From Bacillus sp. BHET2 (GTDB lineage Bacteria; Bacillota; Bacilli; Bacillales; Bacillaceae_B): 64,000 nucleotides of DNA. The translations under genes and the position numbers were made by a program. The notes beneath the pieces are model-generated. The model searched no databases. It saw nothing but the letters and a program-made list of their open reading frames with translations, and was not told the DNA's origin. Below, one piece after another: positions 21,474 to 29,675 of this stretch. The stretch spans positions 124,001 to 188,000 of the forward strand of contig NZ_VCQN01000002.1 of NCBI RefSeq assembly GCF_005938125.1, read 5' to 3'. Positions within the stretch are counted from its first letter, which is position 1, and each line of letters opens with the position of its first letter.

Positions 21474-21559
21474 ATATTCGACATAAGTTGATCTTTTCCT
21501 TCTTTTATCTATCGTTTTCTTTGTTACCATCTAACTAAATGTCCGAAATCAAACAATCA

Positions 21560-21604
21560 AAAAAGCCGGATCATTCTCTTTTCAGAGAGGATCCGGCTTT
21601 TTTT
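21560..21604. terminator. bidirectional terminator between comER and yqeM
   Basis: GCCGGATC pairs with GATCCGGC (8 bp) with an inner CTCT/AGAG, flanked by A6 and T7. It overlaps the yqeM stop region and mainly ends the yqeK-nadD-containing minus-strand operon. Confidence 0.9.
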
Positions 21605-22349
21605 ATTTCTTCTTACATGCAAAGAATATTCTCTCACTCTGGTCTGAGGGAGATTCTTCTGTAAAGTCCGCAGTGATATTCAACACATCGAATCCGCTAC
21701 TTGTTAACCATTCCTTTAATGTCAGAATAGGGTAGGTGCGTTGTTTGTGCAGTTCTTCCACTCTTTCATACTGCCTTGTCTCTTCATCTTTCACGAAAAA
21801 AGTCAGTTCGTGCTCAACACTATTCGGAACATCCCCAGGGAAGCAATCCCAAATGTATGAAACCTGTTCATCCGAAAGGGTAAAGGTTTGGTTGATGAAG
21901 ATTTGAGTCATTTTAAAAATCGAGTGCACGTCGAACAGAAATAGACCATCCTGTTTCAGATGAGCAAATACACTATTAAACGTATTCTTTACGTCTTGTT
22001 CAGCTTCAAGGTAATTCAAAGAATCACAAAAAATGGTAATAATATCGTATTCTCCAAGGGAATCAAGCTCTGACATGTCCTGTTGGAATAAGTGAATCTT
22101 TTCATTCAGGGCAGAAGCCTTTTCCTGAGCGATCATGAGCATGTCTTGAGATAAATCAACACCGGTGACATCATAACCCTCCACTGCAAGCTTTAGCGTT
22201 AATTCACCTGTTCCACAAGCGATGTCAAGGACCTTGTTCCCTTGAATCGAATAGTCTGCTGCCTGTTTGTTTACATACTTCAACCAGCCGTCATATGGGA
22301 CGTCCTGCATTAAATAATCATATACATAAGCAAAACGTTCATAACTCAT
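21603..22349 (-). CDS. yqeM: class I SAM-dependent methyltransferase YqeM
   Basis: Methyltransferase with SAM motif VLDIACGTGEL at about residue 41 and downstream motif IITIFCDSLNYL. It begins FAYVYDYLMQDVPYDGW, matching B. subtilis YqeM, whose substrate is not known to me. Its ATG directly follows the rsfS stop (TAAATG), so the two are translationally coupled. 248 aa. Confidence 0.88.
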   Translation of the reverse strand: MSYERFAYVYDYLMQDVPYDGWLKYVNKQAADYSIQGNKVLDIACGTGELTLKLAVEGYDVTGVDLSQDMLMIAQEKASALNEKIHLFQQDMSELDSLGEYDIITIFCDSLNYLEAEQDVKNTFNSVFAHLKQDGLFLFDVHSIFKMTQIFINQTFTLSDEQVSYIWDCFPGDVPNSVEHELTFFVKDEETRQYERVEELHKQRTYPILTLKEWLTSSGFDVLNITADFTEESPSDQSERIFFACKKK

Positions 22350-22703
22350 TTAGCTGTTCTCACCTTGTCCAACCTCGACAAATGATGCATCTCCCCACAG
22401 GCGTTCAAGATTATAATAGCCTCTTTCATCTTTATGGAACACGTGAGCGACTACATCTCCTAGGTCAACTAAAATCCAGCGTGCTTGATCAAAGCCTTCC
22501 AAGCGTTTGACCGTGTACCCTTTTTCCTCTGCTGAATCCTTTAATTCGCGGGCAATTGCCTGTACCTGTTTGTCTGAGTTCCCGTGACAAATCAGAAAAT
22601 AATCACTAATTAAAGAAACACCTTTCATATCTAATACAACAATATCTTCAGCTCGTTTATCATCAGCGGCTTTATACGCTAATTCTACTAAGTTTTGTTC
22701 CAT
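22350..22703 (-). CDS. rsfS: ribosomal silencing factor RsfS
   Basis: Binds L14 and blocks joining of the subunits under starvation. The RsfS motifs DIVVLDMKGVSLISDYFLICHG and RWILVDLGDVVAHVFH are present in 117 aa (the first quoted in part: VLDMKGVSLISDYF). GAGGAGATG precedes the ATG. Neighbours yqeK and nadD match B. subtilis, where it is yqeL. Confidence 0.95.
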   Translation of the reverse strand: MEQNLVELAYKAADDKRAEDIVVLDMKGVSLISDYFLICHGNSDKQVQAIARELKDSAEEKGYTVKRLEGFDQARWILVDLGDVVAHVFHKDERGYYNLERLWGDASFVEVGQGENS

Positions 22704-22707
22704 TCCT

Positions 22708-23274
22708 TCATCTCCTCTGGTTGATTATTAATCCGTTATAAAAACGGAATGTATCTGGATAAATCGCTTGATCTTTTTTCAAAAGAAAGGTTATCGTGTT
22801 TTGAAGGGATTTAATGAGCGCCAGGTCCAATGATTCTTTAGAAAGCTCCCTTACTTCTTCTACTCCAGGGAATTGACGATTTGGCTCAATATAATCGGCT
22901 AGATAAATCACCTTATCAAGAGTGGTCATCTCCTCTTTTCCTGAAGTATGAAAGCGAATGGCATTTAAGATGTCCTCATCTTCAATTCCTACCTCTCGCT
23001 GTACAAGCATTGCCCCAACTGGCGCATGCCATAGCTCGCTATTATACACCAAAAGGTCCTGAGGCAAATTCTCTCCGATGATGATTCTTTCCATTTCCTT
23101 TTTATCACGAAATTTAGCATAGTCATGGAAAATTGCCGCAATTTCTGCCTTTTTTTCATCGGCACCATATCGTTTCGCAAGCTCTATGCTCGTTTCCATC
23201 ACACCACATGTGTGAACGTAGCGATGATTCGTTAAATGTTCCTTCACGATTTCCAAAGCTTTTTCTCTATTCAT
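22708..23274 (-). CDS. yqeK: YqeK, HD-domain symmetrical Ap4A hydrolase
   Basis: HD-family phosphohydrolase; YqeK proteins hydrolyse diadenosine tetraphosphate to 2 ADP. Metal-binding motifs are H in YVHTCGV, HD in AAIFHDYAK, and the later LADYIEPNR. The ATG at 23274 (188 aa) is behind AGGAGGGG and overlaps the nadD stop by 8 bp; longer starts run into nadD. Confidence 0.93.
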   Translation of the reverse strand: MNREKALEIVKEHLTNHRYVHTCGVMETSIELAKRYGADEKKAEIAAIFHDYAKFRDKKEMERIIIGENLPQDLLVYNSELWHAPVGAMLVQREVGIEDEDILNAIRFHTSGKEEMTTLDKVIYLADYIEPNRQFPGVEEVRELSKESLDLALIKSLQNTITFLLKKDQAIYPDTFRFYNGLIINQRR

Positions 23275-23836
23275 ACAACCCCTCCTTCTTAATGAATCGA
23301 TACACATCATCTGGAACTAAATAGCGGACAGATTGTCCCTTTTTCACTGTATCGCGAATGTAAGAAGAAGAAAGATCTATGTTTGGCACTTCTACCAATT
23401 GCACATCAAACGGAGTCTCATGAGCATAGGTCGGCCGATTCACCCCGATGAACTTCACCATCTTCTGAAGTTCTTCGATCCTATGCCATTTCGGAAGATA
23501 CTCAATCATATCTCCGCCTATAATGAATGAAAATTCGGTAGTCTCTTCCCTCTCCATCAATAGCTTGATGGTATCATAAGTATAGGAGGCACCCGCTCTT
23601 TCCAGCTCGATCTGTTCCAGGGAAAACCGGGGGTGACCCTTGATCGCTTTTTGAAGCATAACGACCCGTTGATTCACCGAAACACGTTCATCGGCTTGTT
23701 TATGAGGCGGCACATGATTAGGAAGAAAGCGAATTTCATCCAAACCTGCTTTCTCCAACACTTGCTCGGCAATGACCAAATGGCCCATATGAGGGGGATT
23801 GAATGTCCCCCCCAGGAGCCCTACCTTTTTCTTCAT
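23267..23836 (-). CDS. nadD: nicotinate-mononucleotide adenylyltransferase NadD
   Basis: Makes deamido-NAD from NaMN and ATP. The nucleotidyltransferase signature GGTFNPPHMGHL lies at residues 9-20, and the substrate motif SSSYIRDTVKKG near the end. 189 aa, standard. It is embedded in the yqeI-yqeL operon. Confidence 0.96.
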   Translation of the reverse strand: MKKKVGLLGGTFNPPHMGHLVIAEQVLEKAGLDEIRFLPNHVPPHKQADERVSVNQRVVMLQKAIKGHPRFSLEQIELERAGASYTYDTIKLLMEREETTEFSFIIGGDMIEYLPKWHRIEELQKMVKFIGVNRPTYAHETPFDVQLVEVPNIDLSSSYIRDTVKKGQSVRYLVPDDVYRFIKKEGLYE

Positions 23837-23847
23837 CGTATCAATCC

Positions 23848-24147
23848 TTATCGTGAACGTGGTAGGATTAGTTGCTTATTTTCTTTCGATTCCTTGTAGA
23901 GAACGATTGTATTTCCAATTACTTGCACAACTTCCGCCCCGACACCTTTGGATAGCTGATCAGCCACATCGGACTTATCCATATCGCAATTTTGAAGAAT
24001 GCTAATTTTCATTAACTCTCTTATTTCAATTGCTTCTCCGATGGTTTTAATCATATTATCATTCACTCCGCCTTTTCCTACTTGGAAGACTGGATTTAAA
24101 TGATGGGCTTCTGAACGTAAAAATCTTTTTTGTTTACCTGTTAACAT
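23848..24147 (-). CDS. yhbY: YhbY/YqeI family RNA-binding protein
   Basis: A CRM-domain protein associated with pre-50S ribosomes. It shows LTGKQKRFLRSEAHHL and the GxxG loop in VFQVGKGGV. 99 aa. It starts one base after the aroE stop region (24149), so the two are coupled. Called yqeI in B. subtilis. Confidence 0.92.
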   Translation of the reverse strand: MLTGKQKRFLRSEAHHLNPVFQVGKGGVNDNMIKTIGEAIEIRELMKISILQNCDMDKSDVADQLSKGVGAEVVQVIGNTIVLYKESKENKQLILPRSR

Positions 24148-24148
24148 G

Positions 24149-24979
24149 TTAACCTCCTAATTGTTGTAAAACAGTGTTTTTCATTATTGAATAGGAAGGA
24201 AAGGTTCCTGTCCATTTTTCAAATGAGAGTGCTCCTTGATAAACGAACATATCAAGTCCATTTTGAGTACGTGCACCTTTCTCTTCCGCCTGCTTCAGTA
24301 TTGATGTTTCCAAAGGGTTATAGATAATATCACTAACGATGCTTCCCGGTTTTAATTGTTTAATCGTTAATGGACTGTCTTCTATATGAGGAAACATCCC
24401 GATCGATGTCGTCTGAATGATAACGTCATAATGGTGCAAATTGGTTTCAGCTTCTTCTAGAGCAAGGAAAGCCGAATTTAACGCAAACGGACACGATGCT
24501 ATCATCTTTTCAGCTCTCTCTGCCGTTCTGTTCGTTACATCTATCCTTTTCACGCCAAGTGACGCCAGGGAATAATAAATGGCTCTCGCTGCACCACCGG
24601 CGCCAATGACGAGCATTGCTTTCGTTTCAAGTTGATCATCGGCTATATTTTTTAGGCCTTCAACATAACCGAGGCCGTCTGTATTATACCCGATCAGTTT
24701 TCCATTTTCATTGACAATCGTATTGACCGCACCGATTGCTTCTGCTAAAGGATCGATTTCATCTAGAAGACCTATGACCTGTTCCTTATGAGGAACCGTC
24801 ACATTCACCCCTTGGATCCCGAGGGCTTTGATTCCATGTATGGCTTGGGGAAGGTCTTCTTTCTTCACGTGAAATTTAACGTAAGTAGCTTCTACCCCAC
24901 TCTCCTGGAAAGCACTAGTATGCATCAGGGGAGACATGGAGTGAGCAATCGGATCTCCTATAACACCATAAAGAGCCAC
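24149..24979 (-). CDS. aroE: shikimate dehydrogenase AroE
   Basis: NADP-dependent reduction of 3-dehydroshikimate in the aromatic amino acid pathway. The substrate motif SMSPLMH is at about residue 13, VNVTVPHKE holds the catalytic lysine, and GAGGAARA binds NADP. 276 aa, standard. It sits between yqeH and yhbY as in B. subtilis. Confidence 0.96.
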   Translation of the reverse strand: MALYGVIGDPIAHSMSPLMHTSAFQESGVEATYVKFHVKKEDLPQAIHGIKALGIQGVNVTVPHKEQVIGLLDEIDPLAEAIGAVNTIVNENGKLIGYNTDGLGYVEGLKNIADDQLETKAMLVIGAGGAARAIYYSLASLGVKRIDVTNRTAERAEKMIASCPFALNSAFLALEEAETNLHHYDVIIQTTSIGMFPHIEDSPLTIKQLKPGSIVSDIIYNPLETSILKQAEEKGARTQNGLDMFVYQGALSFEKWTGTFPSYSIMKNTVLQQLGG

Positions 24980-24989
24980 AGGATCCCTC

Positions 24990-26090
24990 CTAAATTAATG
25001 ATTTTCTCAAGAAGACACTTACGCCTTTTGGAACATGGGCAGCAATAGTGGCTCCAGCATCATTCACTGTAATCCATCCTAGCCCCGAGAAAACGATATC
25101 CGTTTTCGCCTCTTTTATCTTAAATTCATGCCTCACAAGAGGAGGGAATTCATCCATATCATCTTTCCTTGGCGGCTGCAACAGTTCACCTGCATGATTC
25201 TTATAGAGCTCATCTGCCTTTTCAATCTTCGTACGATGGATGGAAAGCTCATTTGAGAAGTAGCAAGTGAATGGTTGTCGTTCGCCAGCCATGAAATCAA
25301 AGCGTGCCAACCCACCGAAGAACAAAGTTTGTTCCATGTTCAACTGGAAGGTTCTCGGCTTGATTTCTTTTTTTGGAGTAATGAATTTCAAATCTTGTTT
25401 ATCAACAAAATGAGCCATCTGATGATGATTAATGATTCCCGGCGTATCGATGAGCGATCCGTCATCATCTAACGGAATTTGAATCATATCAAGAGTGGTA
25501 CCCGGAAAATGGGAAGTCGTAATGACATCTTGTTCTCCTGAGACATGTTTAATGATACGGTTAATGAACGTGGATTTCCCTACGTTCGTACAACCCACCA
25601 CATAAACGTCCTTCCCATTTCGGTATTCTTCAATCGCTTCGATTGCTTCAGCAATCCCCTGACCTTTGGAAGCACTTACCAACTGAACATCAATTGGCTT
25701 TAAGCCTAGTTGGCTTGCTTCATGTTTCATCCAATGAATCAGTTTGGAAGGCTTTACCGACTTCGGAAGCAGATCCACTTTGTTCCCAATCAGAAGGATC
25801 GGATTAGAACCGACGAACCGATGCAATCCCGGAAGCCAGCTTCCATTAAAGTCAAAAATATCAACGACTTTAACAATCAAGCCTTCCGAGTTTCCAAGTT
25901 CATTTAATATTTTCAAGAAGTCATCATCTGTCAACGGCACATCCTGGACTTCATTATAGTGCTTTAATCTAAAACAGCGTTGACAAATAATCTCATCTTT
26001 TTGAAGAGCTGAAGGTGGTGCATACCCCATTCCTTCCTTATTTTCCGTCTGGATTTCAACGCCACAACCTATACATACAACTTGACTCAC
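24990..26090 (-). CDS. yqeH: ribosome biogenesis GTPase YqeH
   Basis: A circularly permuted GTPase needed for 30S assembly. An N-terminal treble-clef zinc site (CIGCG ... CQRC, about residues 5-39) precedes the G motifs in permuted order: NKVD (G4), SASKG (G5), GCTNVGKST (G1), DTPG (G3). The start is GTG at 26090, and the GTGA overlap with the yqeG stop indicates coupling. 366 aa. Confidence 0.96.
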   Translation of the reverse strand: MSQVVCIGCGVEIQTENKEGMGYAPPSALQKDEIICQRCFRLKHYNEVQDVPLTDDDFLKILNELGNSEGLIVKVVDIFDFNGSWLPGLHRFVGSNPILLIGNKVDLLPKSVKPSKLIHWMKHEASQLGLKPIDVQLVSASKGQGIAEAIEAIEEYRNGKDVYVVGCTNVGKSTFINRIIKHVSGEQDVITTSHFPGTTLDMIQIPLDDDGSLIDTPGIINHHQMAHFVDKQDLKFITPKKEIKPRTFQLNMEQTLFFGGLARFDFMAGERQPFTCYFSNELSIHRTKIEKADELYKNHAGELLQPPRKDDMDEFPPLVRHEFKIKEAKTDIVFSGLGWITVNDAGATIAAHVPKGVSVFLRKSLI

Positions 26091-26608
26091 TTTTTATCCT
26101 CCCACTCAAGCATGCCTTTACGCTTGAAAAACTTCATAATTCTTCTTTCTACTTGACGATTGAACTTTGTCACAAACCCATCTGATTGAGCTACAGGTAC
26201 CACAAGAATCGTATGGAAACCACTCCGATTCCCGCCTAAAACGTCTGTTAATAGCTGATCTCCTATGACAACGGCCTCTTCTCTCTTTACACTCATCTGC
26301 TCAATCGCCTTTTTGAAAGCACGTCCCATCGGCTTTCGAGCTTGAAATATAAACGGAACACCCAAAGGCTCAGCGAATGCTCCCACACGGCTTCTATTAT
26401 TATTCGATACGATTGTCACAAGGATGCCTTGCTCCTGCATCCCTTTGAACCACTGAATTAACTTTGGAGTGGCATTTGGACGATCCCACTCAACTAACGT
26501 ATTATCCAAGTCCGTAATAATCGCTTTAATTCCTTTTTCCTTTAAATGTTCTGGGGTGATACTAAAAATATCTTGAACCTGTTCATTCGGTAAAAACTGC
26601 TTAATCAC
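26087..26608 (-). CDS. yqeG: YqeG family HAD IIIA-type phosphatase
   Basis: A haloacid dehalogenase-like phosphatase. Motif I is ITDLDNTLVEW (about residue 34), motif II TIVSNNN, and motif III VIGDQLLTDVLGG. The substrate in Bacillus is unknown to me. First gene of the yqeG-yqeM operon; its upstream region is shared with sda and carries the DnaA-box cluster. Confidence 0.93.
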   Translation of the reverse strand: MIKQFLPNEQVQDIFSITPEHLKEKGIKAIITDLDNTLVEWDRPNATPKLIQWFKGMQEQGILVTIVSNNNRSRVGAFAEPLGVPFIFQARKPMGRAFKKAIEQMSVKREEAVVIGDQLLTDVLGGNRSGFHTILVVPVAQSDGFVTKFNRQVERRIMKFFKRKGMLEWEDKK

Positions 26609-26847
26609 TTGCTACACCTCAAATTTCCTTATCGATTATATAGATGAATGCCATCTTGTACCCTTACTTAATAGAGAGCTATCACATGTTTACGCACTTT
26701 AACTATAATATACCTTTACCTATATCAGATTAATGATAACCAATATTTCATACAGATTCAAAAAAAATCATATATATTCCGAAAAGATCACCATTATTCC
26801 TGATAAAAATAAATATTTTTCGACAAAATTCCATTTTTCATCAAGGT
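26609..26847. other. A/T-rich gap upstream of yqeG
   Basis: No gene seen. It must hold the yqeG promoter; TATAAT occurs on the minus strand near 26640 but without a good -35. Confidence 0.4.
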
Positions 26848-26946
26848 TGTGGATAACCTTATTCACATTATACAGAACAAAAATACCGCTTATTTACCAG
26901 TTATATACAAGTTAGTCACAACTTATCCACTACGAACTGTGGATAA
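26848..26946. promoter_or_regulatory. DnaA-box cluster between yqeG and sda
   Basis: Three perfect TTATNCACA boxes: TGTGGATAA at 26848-26856 (reverse), TTATTCACA at 26859-26867 and TGTGGATAA at 26938-26946 (reverse). One-mismatch boxes lie at 26901-26909, 26912-26920 and 26923-26931. In B. subtilis the yqeG/sda region is a known stable DnaA-binding site that links sda expression to replication initiation. Confidence 0.9.
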
Positions 26947-26954
26947 CGGAACGC

Positions 26955-26983
26955 TTGTTCTAAAAAAAAAATTTTGGTAAAGT
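26955..26983 (+). promoter_or_regulatory. candidate promoter of sda
   Basis: TTGTTC, 17 bp containing an A10 run, TAAAGT. The last DnaA box ends 8 bp upstream of the -35, a suitable place for DnaA to act on RNA polymerase. Confidence 0.5.
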
Positions 26984-27055
26984 TTAATTACTACTTAAAA
27001 ACGTATGGACATGATGTATCGAAATAAAAAAAGATGTTTACTGGAGGTGGCCTTA

Positions 27056-27196
27056 ATGAGGAAGTTATCGGACGAACTGTTGATAGATTCTTATTTCAAA
27101 GCGTTGGAGTTGAAACTCAATACAGAATTCATTCGCCTCATCGAAATGGAAATTCACCGTCGATCTCTTACTAATAAAATTAAAGCTACTTCGTAG
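27056..27196 (+). CDS. sda: sporulation inhibitor Sda
   Basis: A 46-aa helical hairpin that binds the histidine kinases KinA/KinB and stops phosphorelay signalling when replication initiation is disturbed or under way. [16 protein letters not shown] and [14 protein letters not shown] match B. subtilis Sda closely. GGAGGTG precedes the ATG at 27056. Location next to yqeG and the DnaA boxes agree with the family. Confidence 0.95.
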   Translation: MRKLSDELLIDSYFKALELKLNTEFIRLIEMEIHRRSLTNKIKATS

Positions 27197-27213
27197 AATA
27201 CTAACATGAAATG

Positions 27214-27246
27214 GGACGGATTTATATAAAATCCGTCCTCTTTTTA
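27214..27246 (+). terminator. terminator after sda
   Basis: GGACGGATTT, 5-nt loop, AAATCCGTCC, then TCTTTTT. Confidence 0.9.
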
Positions 27247-27280
27247 TACAAGGCAGTTCTAGGGTAGAACTCCGATACAA

Positions 27281-27303
27281 AAGAATGGAGTGATTTCCAC
27301 TCC
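27281..27303 (-). terminator. weak terminator after psd
   Basis: GGAGTG, 5-nt loop, CACTCC on the minus strand, followed by ATTCTTTTG. The U tract is poor. Confidence 0.45.
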
Positions 27304-27325
27304 CCACACCAAATCAATCATCCCG

Positions 27326-28117
27326 TTACTCAGCCTTTATAATGAAATCTCCAATCGTTTCCCCTACCACTACATTTCTTGGTACTTCTTTATTTTCCGA
27401 GAATCGGAACGTATCTCTTTCGAACAGGAGGATCACCGTCGAGCCGAAGCTAAAATATGCGACTTCTTCTCCTTGCGACCATTCTTTTCGATCATGAGTA
27501 TAATCAACGCTGTTGACAAACATTGCGCCTACTTTCACGACAGCTACTTTTCCTTTTTCAGCCTTTAGTTCCGTTATCGAGCGGAAATTCTTTGAAAGCG
27601 CCTCTCTACCATACCTTAACCCCAGCTCATTAACGGGGTAAGAATGCTGTCCAAGGGACCACCTGCCGAGAATAGTACCTGACAAAGGACTGTGTATGCG
27701 GTGATAATTTGCAGGGCTCAGATAAAACACGGCAAATTCCCCTCCGCTATAATCAAACGCCTTCTCTTCATTTCCAAGCATATCCAGAATGGAATAAGAT
27801 TTTCCCTTTACCTCTATAATCAAATCATCAGAAATAATACCGGTACTTGCCATTAACCCGTCAACGGGACTAACCGCCTGTTTGTCGCTATAGTGTACGA
27901 CTCTTGCATCACTTTTCAGTTTTCTAATAAAGAAGTCGTGCAAGGTGTTATAATCACCTGTCTGCCCAACTATTTCATCTACATTTATTTTGTAGGTTTT
28001 GATAAACGAAGAAATAAAGGGACGACTCAATCGAGATTGAACAAATTTTCTTATAAGATAAGACGACCACTTCTTGTTTGTTAGTTCAATAAATAGACGA
28101 TAAATGGATTGCTTCAT
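27326..28117 (-). CDS. psd: phosphatidylserine decarboxylase
   Basis: Makes phosphatidylethanolamine from phosphatidylserine at the membrane. The HRIHSP motif (about residue 140), the SPVDG motif (about 87) and the pyruvoyl-forming FGST near residue 226 are visible; self-cleavage before that serine yields the cofactor. 263 aa. It is divergent from pssA, which makes its substrate; in B. subtilis both are in one operon elsewhere. Confidence 0.93.
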   Translation of the reverse strand: MKQSIYRLFIELTNKKWSSYLIRKFVQSRLSRPFISSFIKTYKINVDEIVGQTGDYNTLHDFFIRKLKSDARVVHYSDKQAVSPVDGLMASTGIISDDLIIEVKGKSYSILDMLGNEEKAFDYSGGEFAVFYLSPANYHRIHSPLSGTILGRWSLGQHSYPVNELGLRYGREALSKNFRSITELKAEKGKVAVVKVGAMFVNSVDYTHDRKEWSQGEEVAYFSFGSTVILLFERDTFRFSENKEVPRNVVVGETIGDFIIKAE

Positions 28118-28334
28118 ATTGTATCCCTCACAAATTTGTAAAAAACGATTAACTTTAACAGTTTAATAAGTATATAATAAAATATTATTATATACTATAT
28201 GTATAAGAATCTTTTTCACTGTGAAATGTAGAAATAATTGTCATGTTCTACGATTCTCGGTTCTATATGAGAAAGTTTACGTCACTAATCATGTTCAATA
28301 GTGAACAAACCAAAATAAAAGGAGTGAGTTTTGC

Positions 28335-28874
28335 TTGTTTCTCTCCGGCGTCGTCGATCAAACATTCAAAAAACTTAAAACACAAACGGCCAACCTTATT
28401 ACCTTATCCAACCTGTCGTTGGGTGGATTTGCTATCATTTCTATTCTTCATGATCAATTAAATCTAAGTTTAATACTCATTTTTATTGCCGCTCTGACAG
28501 ACCGATTCGATGGAATGATCGCGAGAAAATTAAGTATAGAGTCGGAATTAGGTAAGCAGCTTGATTCCATGAGTGATATCGTCTCATTTGGTGTTGCTCC
28601 TGCTTTGCTTATGTATACAGCTGTCCTTCATCAGTTTGACGTACCTGGAATGTTTTTCACCATCCTTTATATAGGCTGCGGGGCTTATCGATTAGCCCGA
28701 TTCAATATATCAGAAAATAACGGCTATTTCACAGGATTGCCCATTACTGTAGCTGGATGTTTAATAACGATGTGCTATTTCGCGATTCCTTATGTTTCAA
28801 GCGTTCTACTAGTATGTATGACAATCCTTCTCTCCATTTTAATGATCAGTCCATTTTCACTAAAAAAAATGTAA
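28335..28874 (+). CDS. pssA: CDP-diacylglycerol-serine O-phosphatidyltransferase
   Basis: Membrane CDP-alcohol phosphatidyltransferase making phosphatidylserine. The signature DG-x2-AR-x8-G-x3-D-x3-D is present (DRFDGMIARKL, ELGKQLDSMSD, about residues 56-82), with several hydrophobic spans around it. 179 aa. Start is TTG at 28335, eight bases after GGAGTG. Psd faces away from it across 217 bp of A/T-rich DNA. Confidence 0.9.
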   Translation: MFLSGVVDQTFKKLKTQTANLITLSNLSLGGFAIISILHDQLNLSLILIFIAALTDRFDGMIARKLSIESELGKQLDSMSDIVSFGVAPALLMYTAVLHQFDVPGMFFTILYIGCGAYRLARFNISENNGYFTGLPITVAGCLITMCYFAIPYVSSVLLVCMTILLSILMISPFSLKKM

Positions 28875-28886
28875 ACGTTGAAATGA

Positions 28887-28917
28887 GAGCCCGGTTCATT
28901 GTGAACTGGGCTCTTTT
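28887..28917 (+). terminator. terminator after pssA
   Basis: GAGCCCGGTTCA pairs with TGAACTGGGCTC (one G-U pair), 3-nt loop, then TTTTG. Confidence 0.85.
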
Positions 28918-28950
28918 GATTGAAAGTGGAACTTCTCAAGTATTGCTTGT

Positions 28951-29336
28951 CGCCTCCGCTTTTCTCTGTCTAGCTATGGCGGCTTGGCCCTCGAGGTCAT
29001 AAGCTAAATCGACCAAAAAGGCAAAGTACGCCTTTCCGGTCGATTCCTCTTATGCTTGTCGGGCCAGATCGAGCCGCCTCCGCTTTTCGTTGTCCAGCTA
29101 TGGCGGCTTGGCCCTCGAGGTCATAAGCTAAATCGACCAAAAAGGCAAAGGACGCCTTTCCGGTCGATTTAGCTTATGCTTGTCGGGCCAGATCGAGCCG
29201 CCTCCGCTTTTCTCTGTCCAGCTACGTGGCTTAGAGGCTCGAGGTCATAAGACGAACCTGACAAAAAGGCAAAGTACGCCTTTCCGTCAGGTTCGTCTTA
29301 TGCTTGTCGCCTCTGGGCAAAGCCCCTCCGCTTTTC
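28951..29336. repeat. three 124-bp tandem units, each a long hairpin, plus a partial fourth
   Basis: CGCCTCCGCTTTT-type starts recur at 28951, 29075, 29199 and (partial) 29323, exactly 124 bp apart. Each unit can fold on itself: a 17-bp arm pair (28998-29014/29038-29054; 29122-29138/29162-29178; 29246-29262/29286-29302) around an invariant AAAGGC...GCCTTT. In units 2 and 3 the arms are perfect but different: CATAAGCTAAATCGACC versus CATAAGACGAACCTGAC. It lies between the 3' ends of two convergent genes. Similar elements are, as I recall, dispersed in Bacillus genomes; I cannot confirm the family here. Confidence 0.92.
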
Positions 29337-29476
29337 TAATAACAGTTGGTGTAGTACCACCAGCCACCGAATAGGAAAAGTAGGATTAGTAAGATGACGA
29401 CAAGGGCAAAGTAGAATCCGCCGCCACCATAGCAACCTGGATAAACTGGACCATAACACGGGTATCCATAAGGCAT
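29336..29476 (-). CDS. YjcZ-like small glycine/tyrosine-rich membrane peptide
   Basis: A 46-aa protein: a Tyr/Gly/Pro/Cys-rich N-terminus (PYGYPCYGPVYPGCYGGGG), one hydrophobic span (about residues 21-37), and a WWYYTNCY end. This layout is that of the YjcZ/sporulation small-protein family. GAGGAGG precedes the ATG. A perfect sigma-K promoter pattern lies upstream (29506-29532), so late mother-cell expression, perhaps as a coat-associated peptide, is likely. It is next to sigK, on the opposite strand. Confidence 0.8.
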   Translation of the reverse strand: MPYGYPCYGPVYPGCYGGGGFYFALVVILLILLFLFGGWWYYTNCY

Positions 29477-29505
29477 GACCATACCTCCTCACTCACTTTT
29501 GCTAT

Positions 29506-29532
29506 TAGTATATGTAGATAGGATTATAGCGT
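29506..29532 (-). promoter_or_regulatory. sigma-K promoter of the YjcZ-like gene
   Basis: AC, 16 bp, CATATACTA on the minus strand fits the sigma-K consensus AC-N16/17-CATANNNTA exactly. It ends about 30 bp before the start codon. Confidence 0.7.
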
Positions 29533-29630
29533 ATAGGCAGTTTCCACCTTTATTATAGAATTCATCCGGGAAGAAAATGTTCCTTTTCTTTGATTACTTT
29601 CTCCGGACATGCAAAGACCTTCCATTTTTG

Positions 29631-29658
29631 ACATATGAATGAGTATAGGCATAAGTCC
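29631..29658 (+). promoter_or_regulatory. possible sigma-E/sigma-K promoter of sigK
   Basis: AC, 17 bp, CATAAGTCC lies just upstream of the sigK ribosome binding site. The -10 begins CATA as in sigma-E and sigma-K promoters, but the rest fits only partly. Confidence 0.35.
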
Positions 29659-29675
29659 TTAATGGAGGTGTAAAA

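Noticed and set aside
26733..26915. 60-codon frame upstream of sda
   Set aside because: It lies in A/T-rich DNA and covers DnaA boxes; no ribosome binding site.
26848..26946. Chromosomal or plasmid replication origin
   Set aside because: DnaA boxes are present, but dnaA, dnaN and an unwinding element are not near; the sda context explains them.
28951..29336. CRISPR-like array
   Set aside because: The units are 124 bp and contiguous with no variable spacers, and no cas genes are near.
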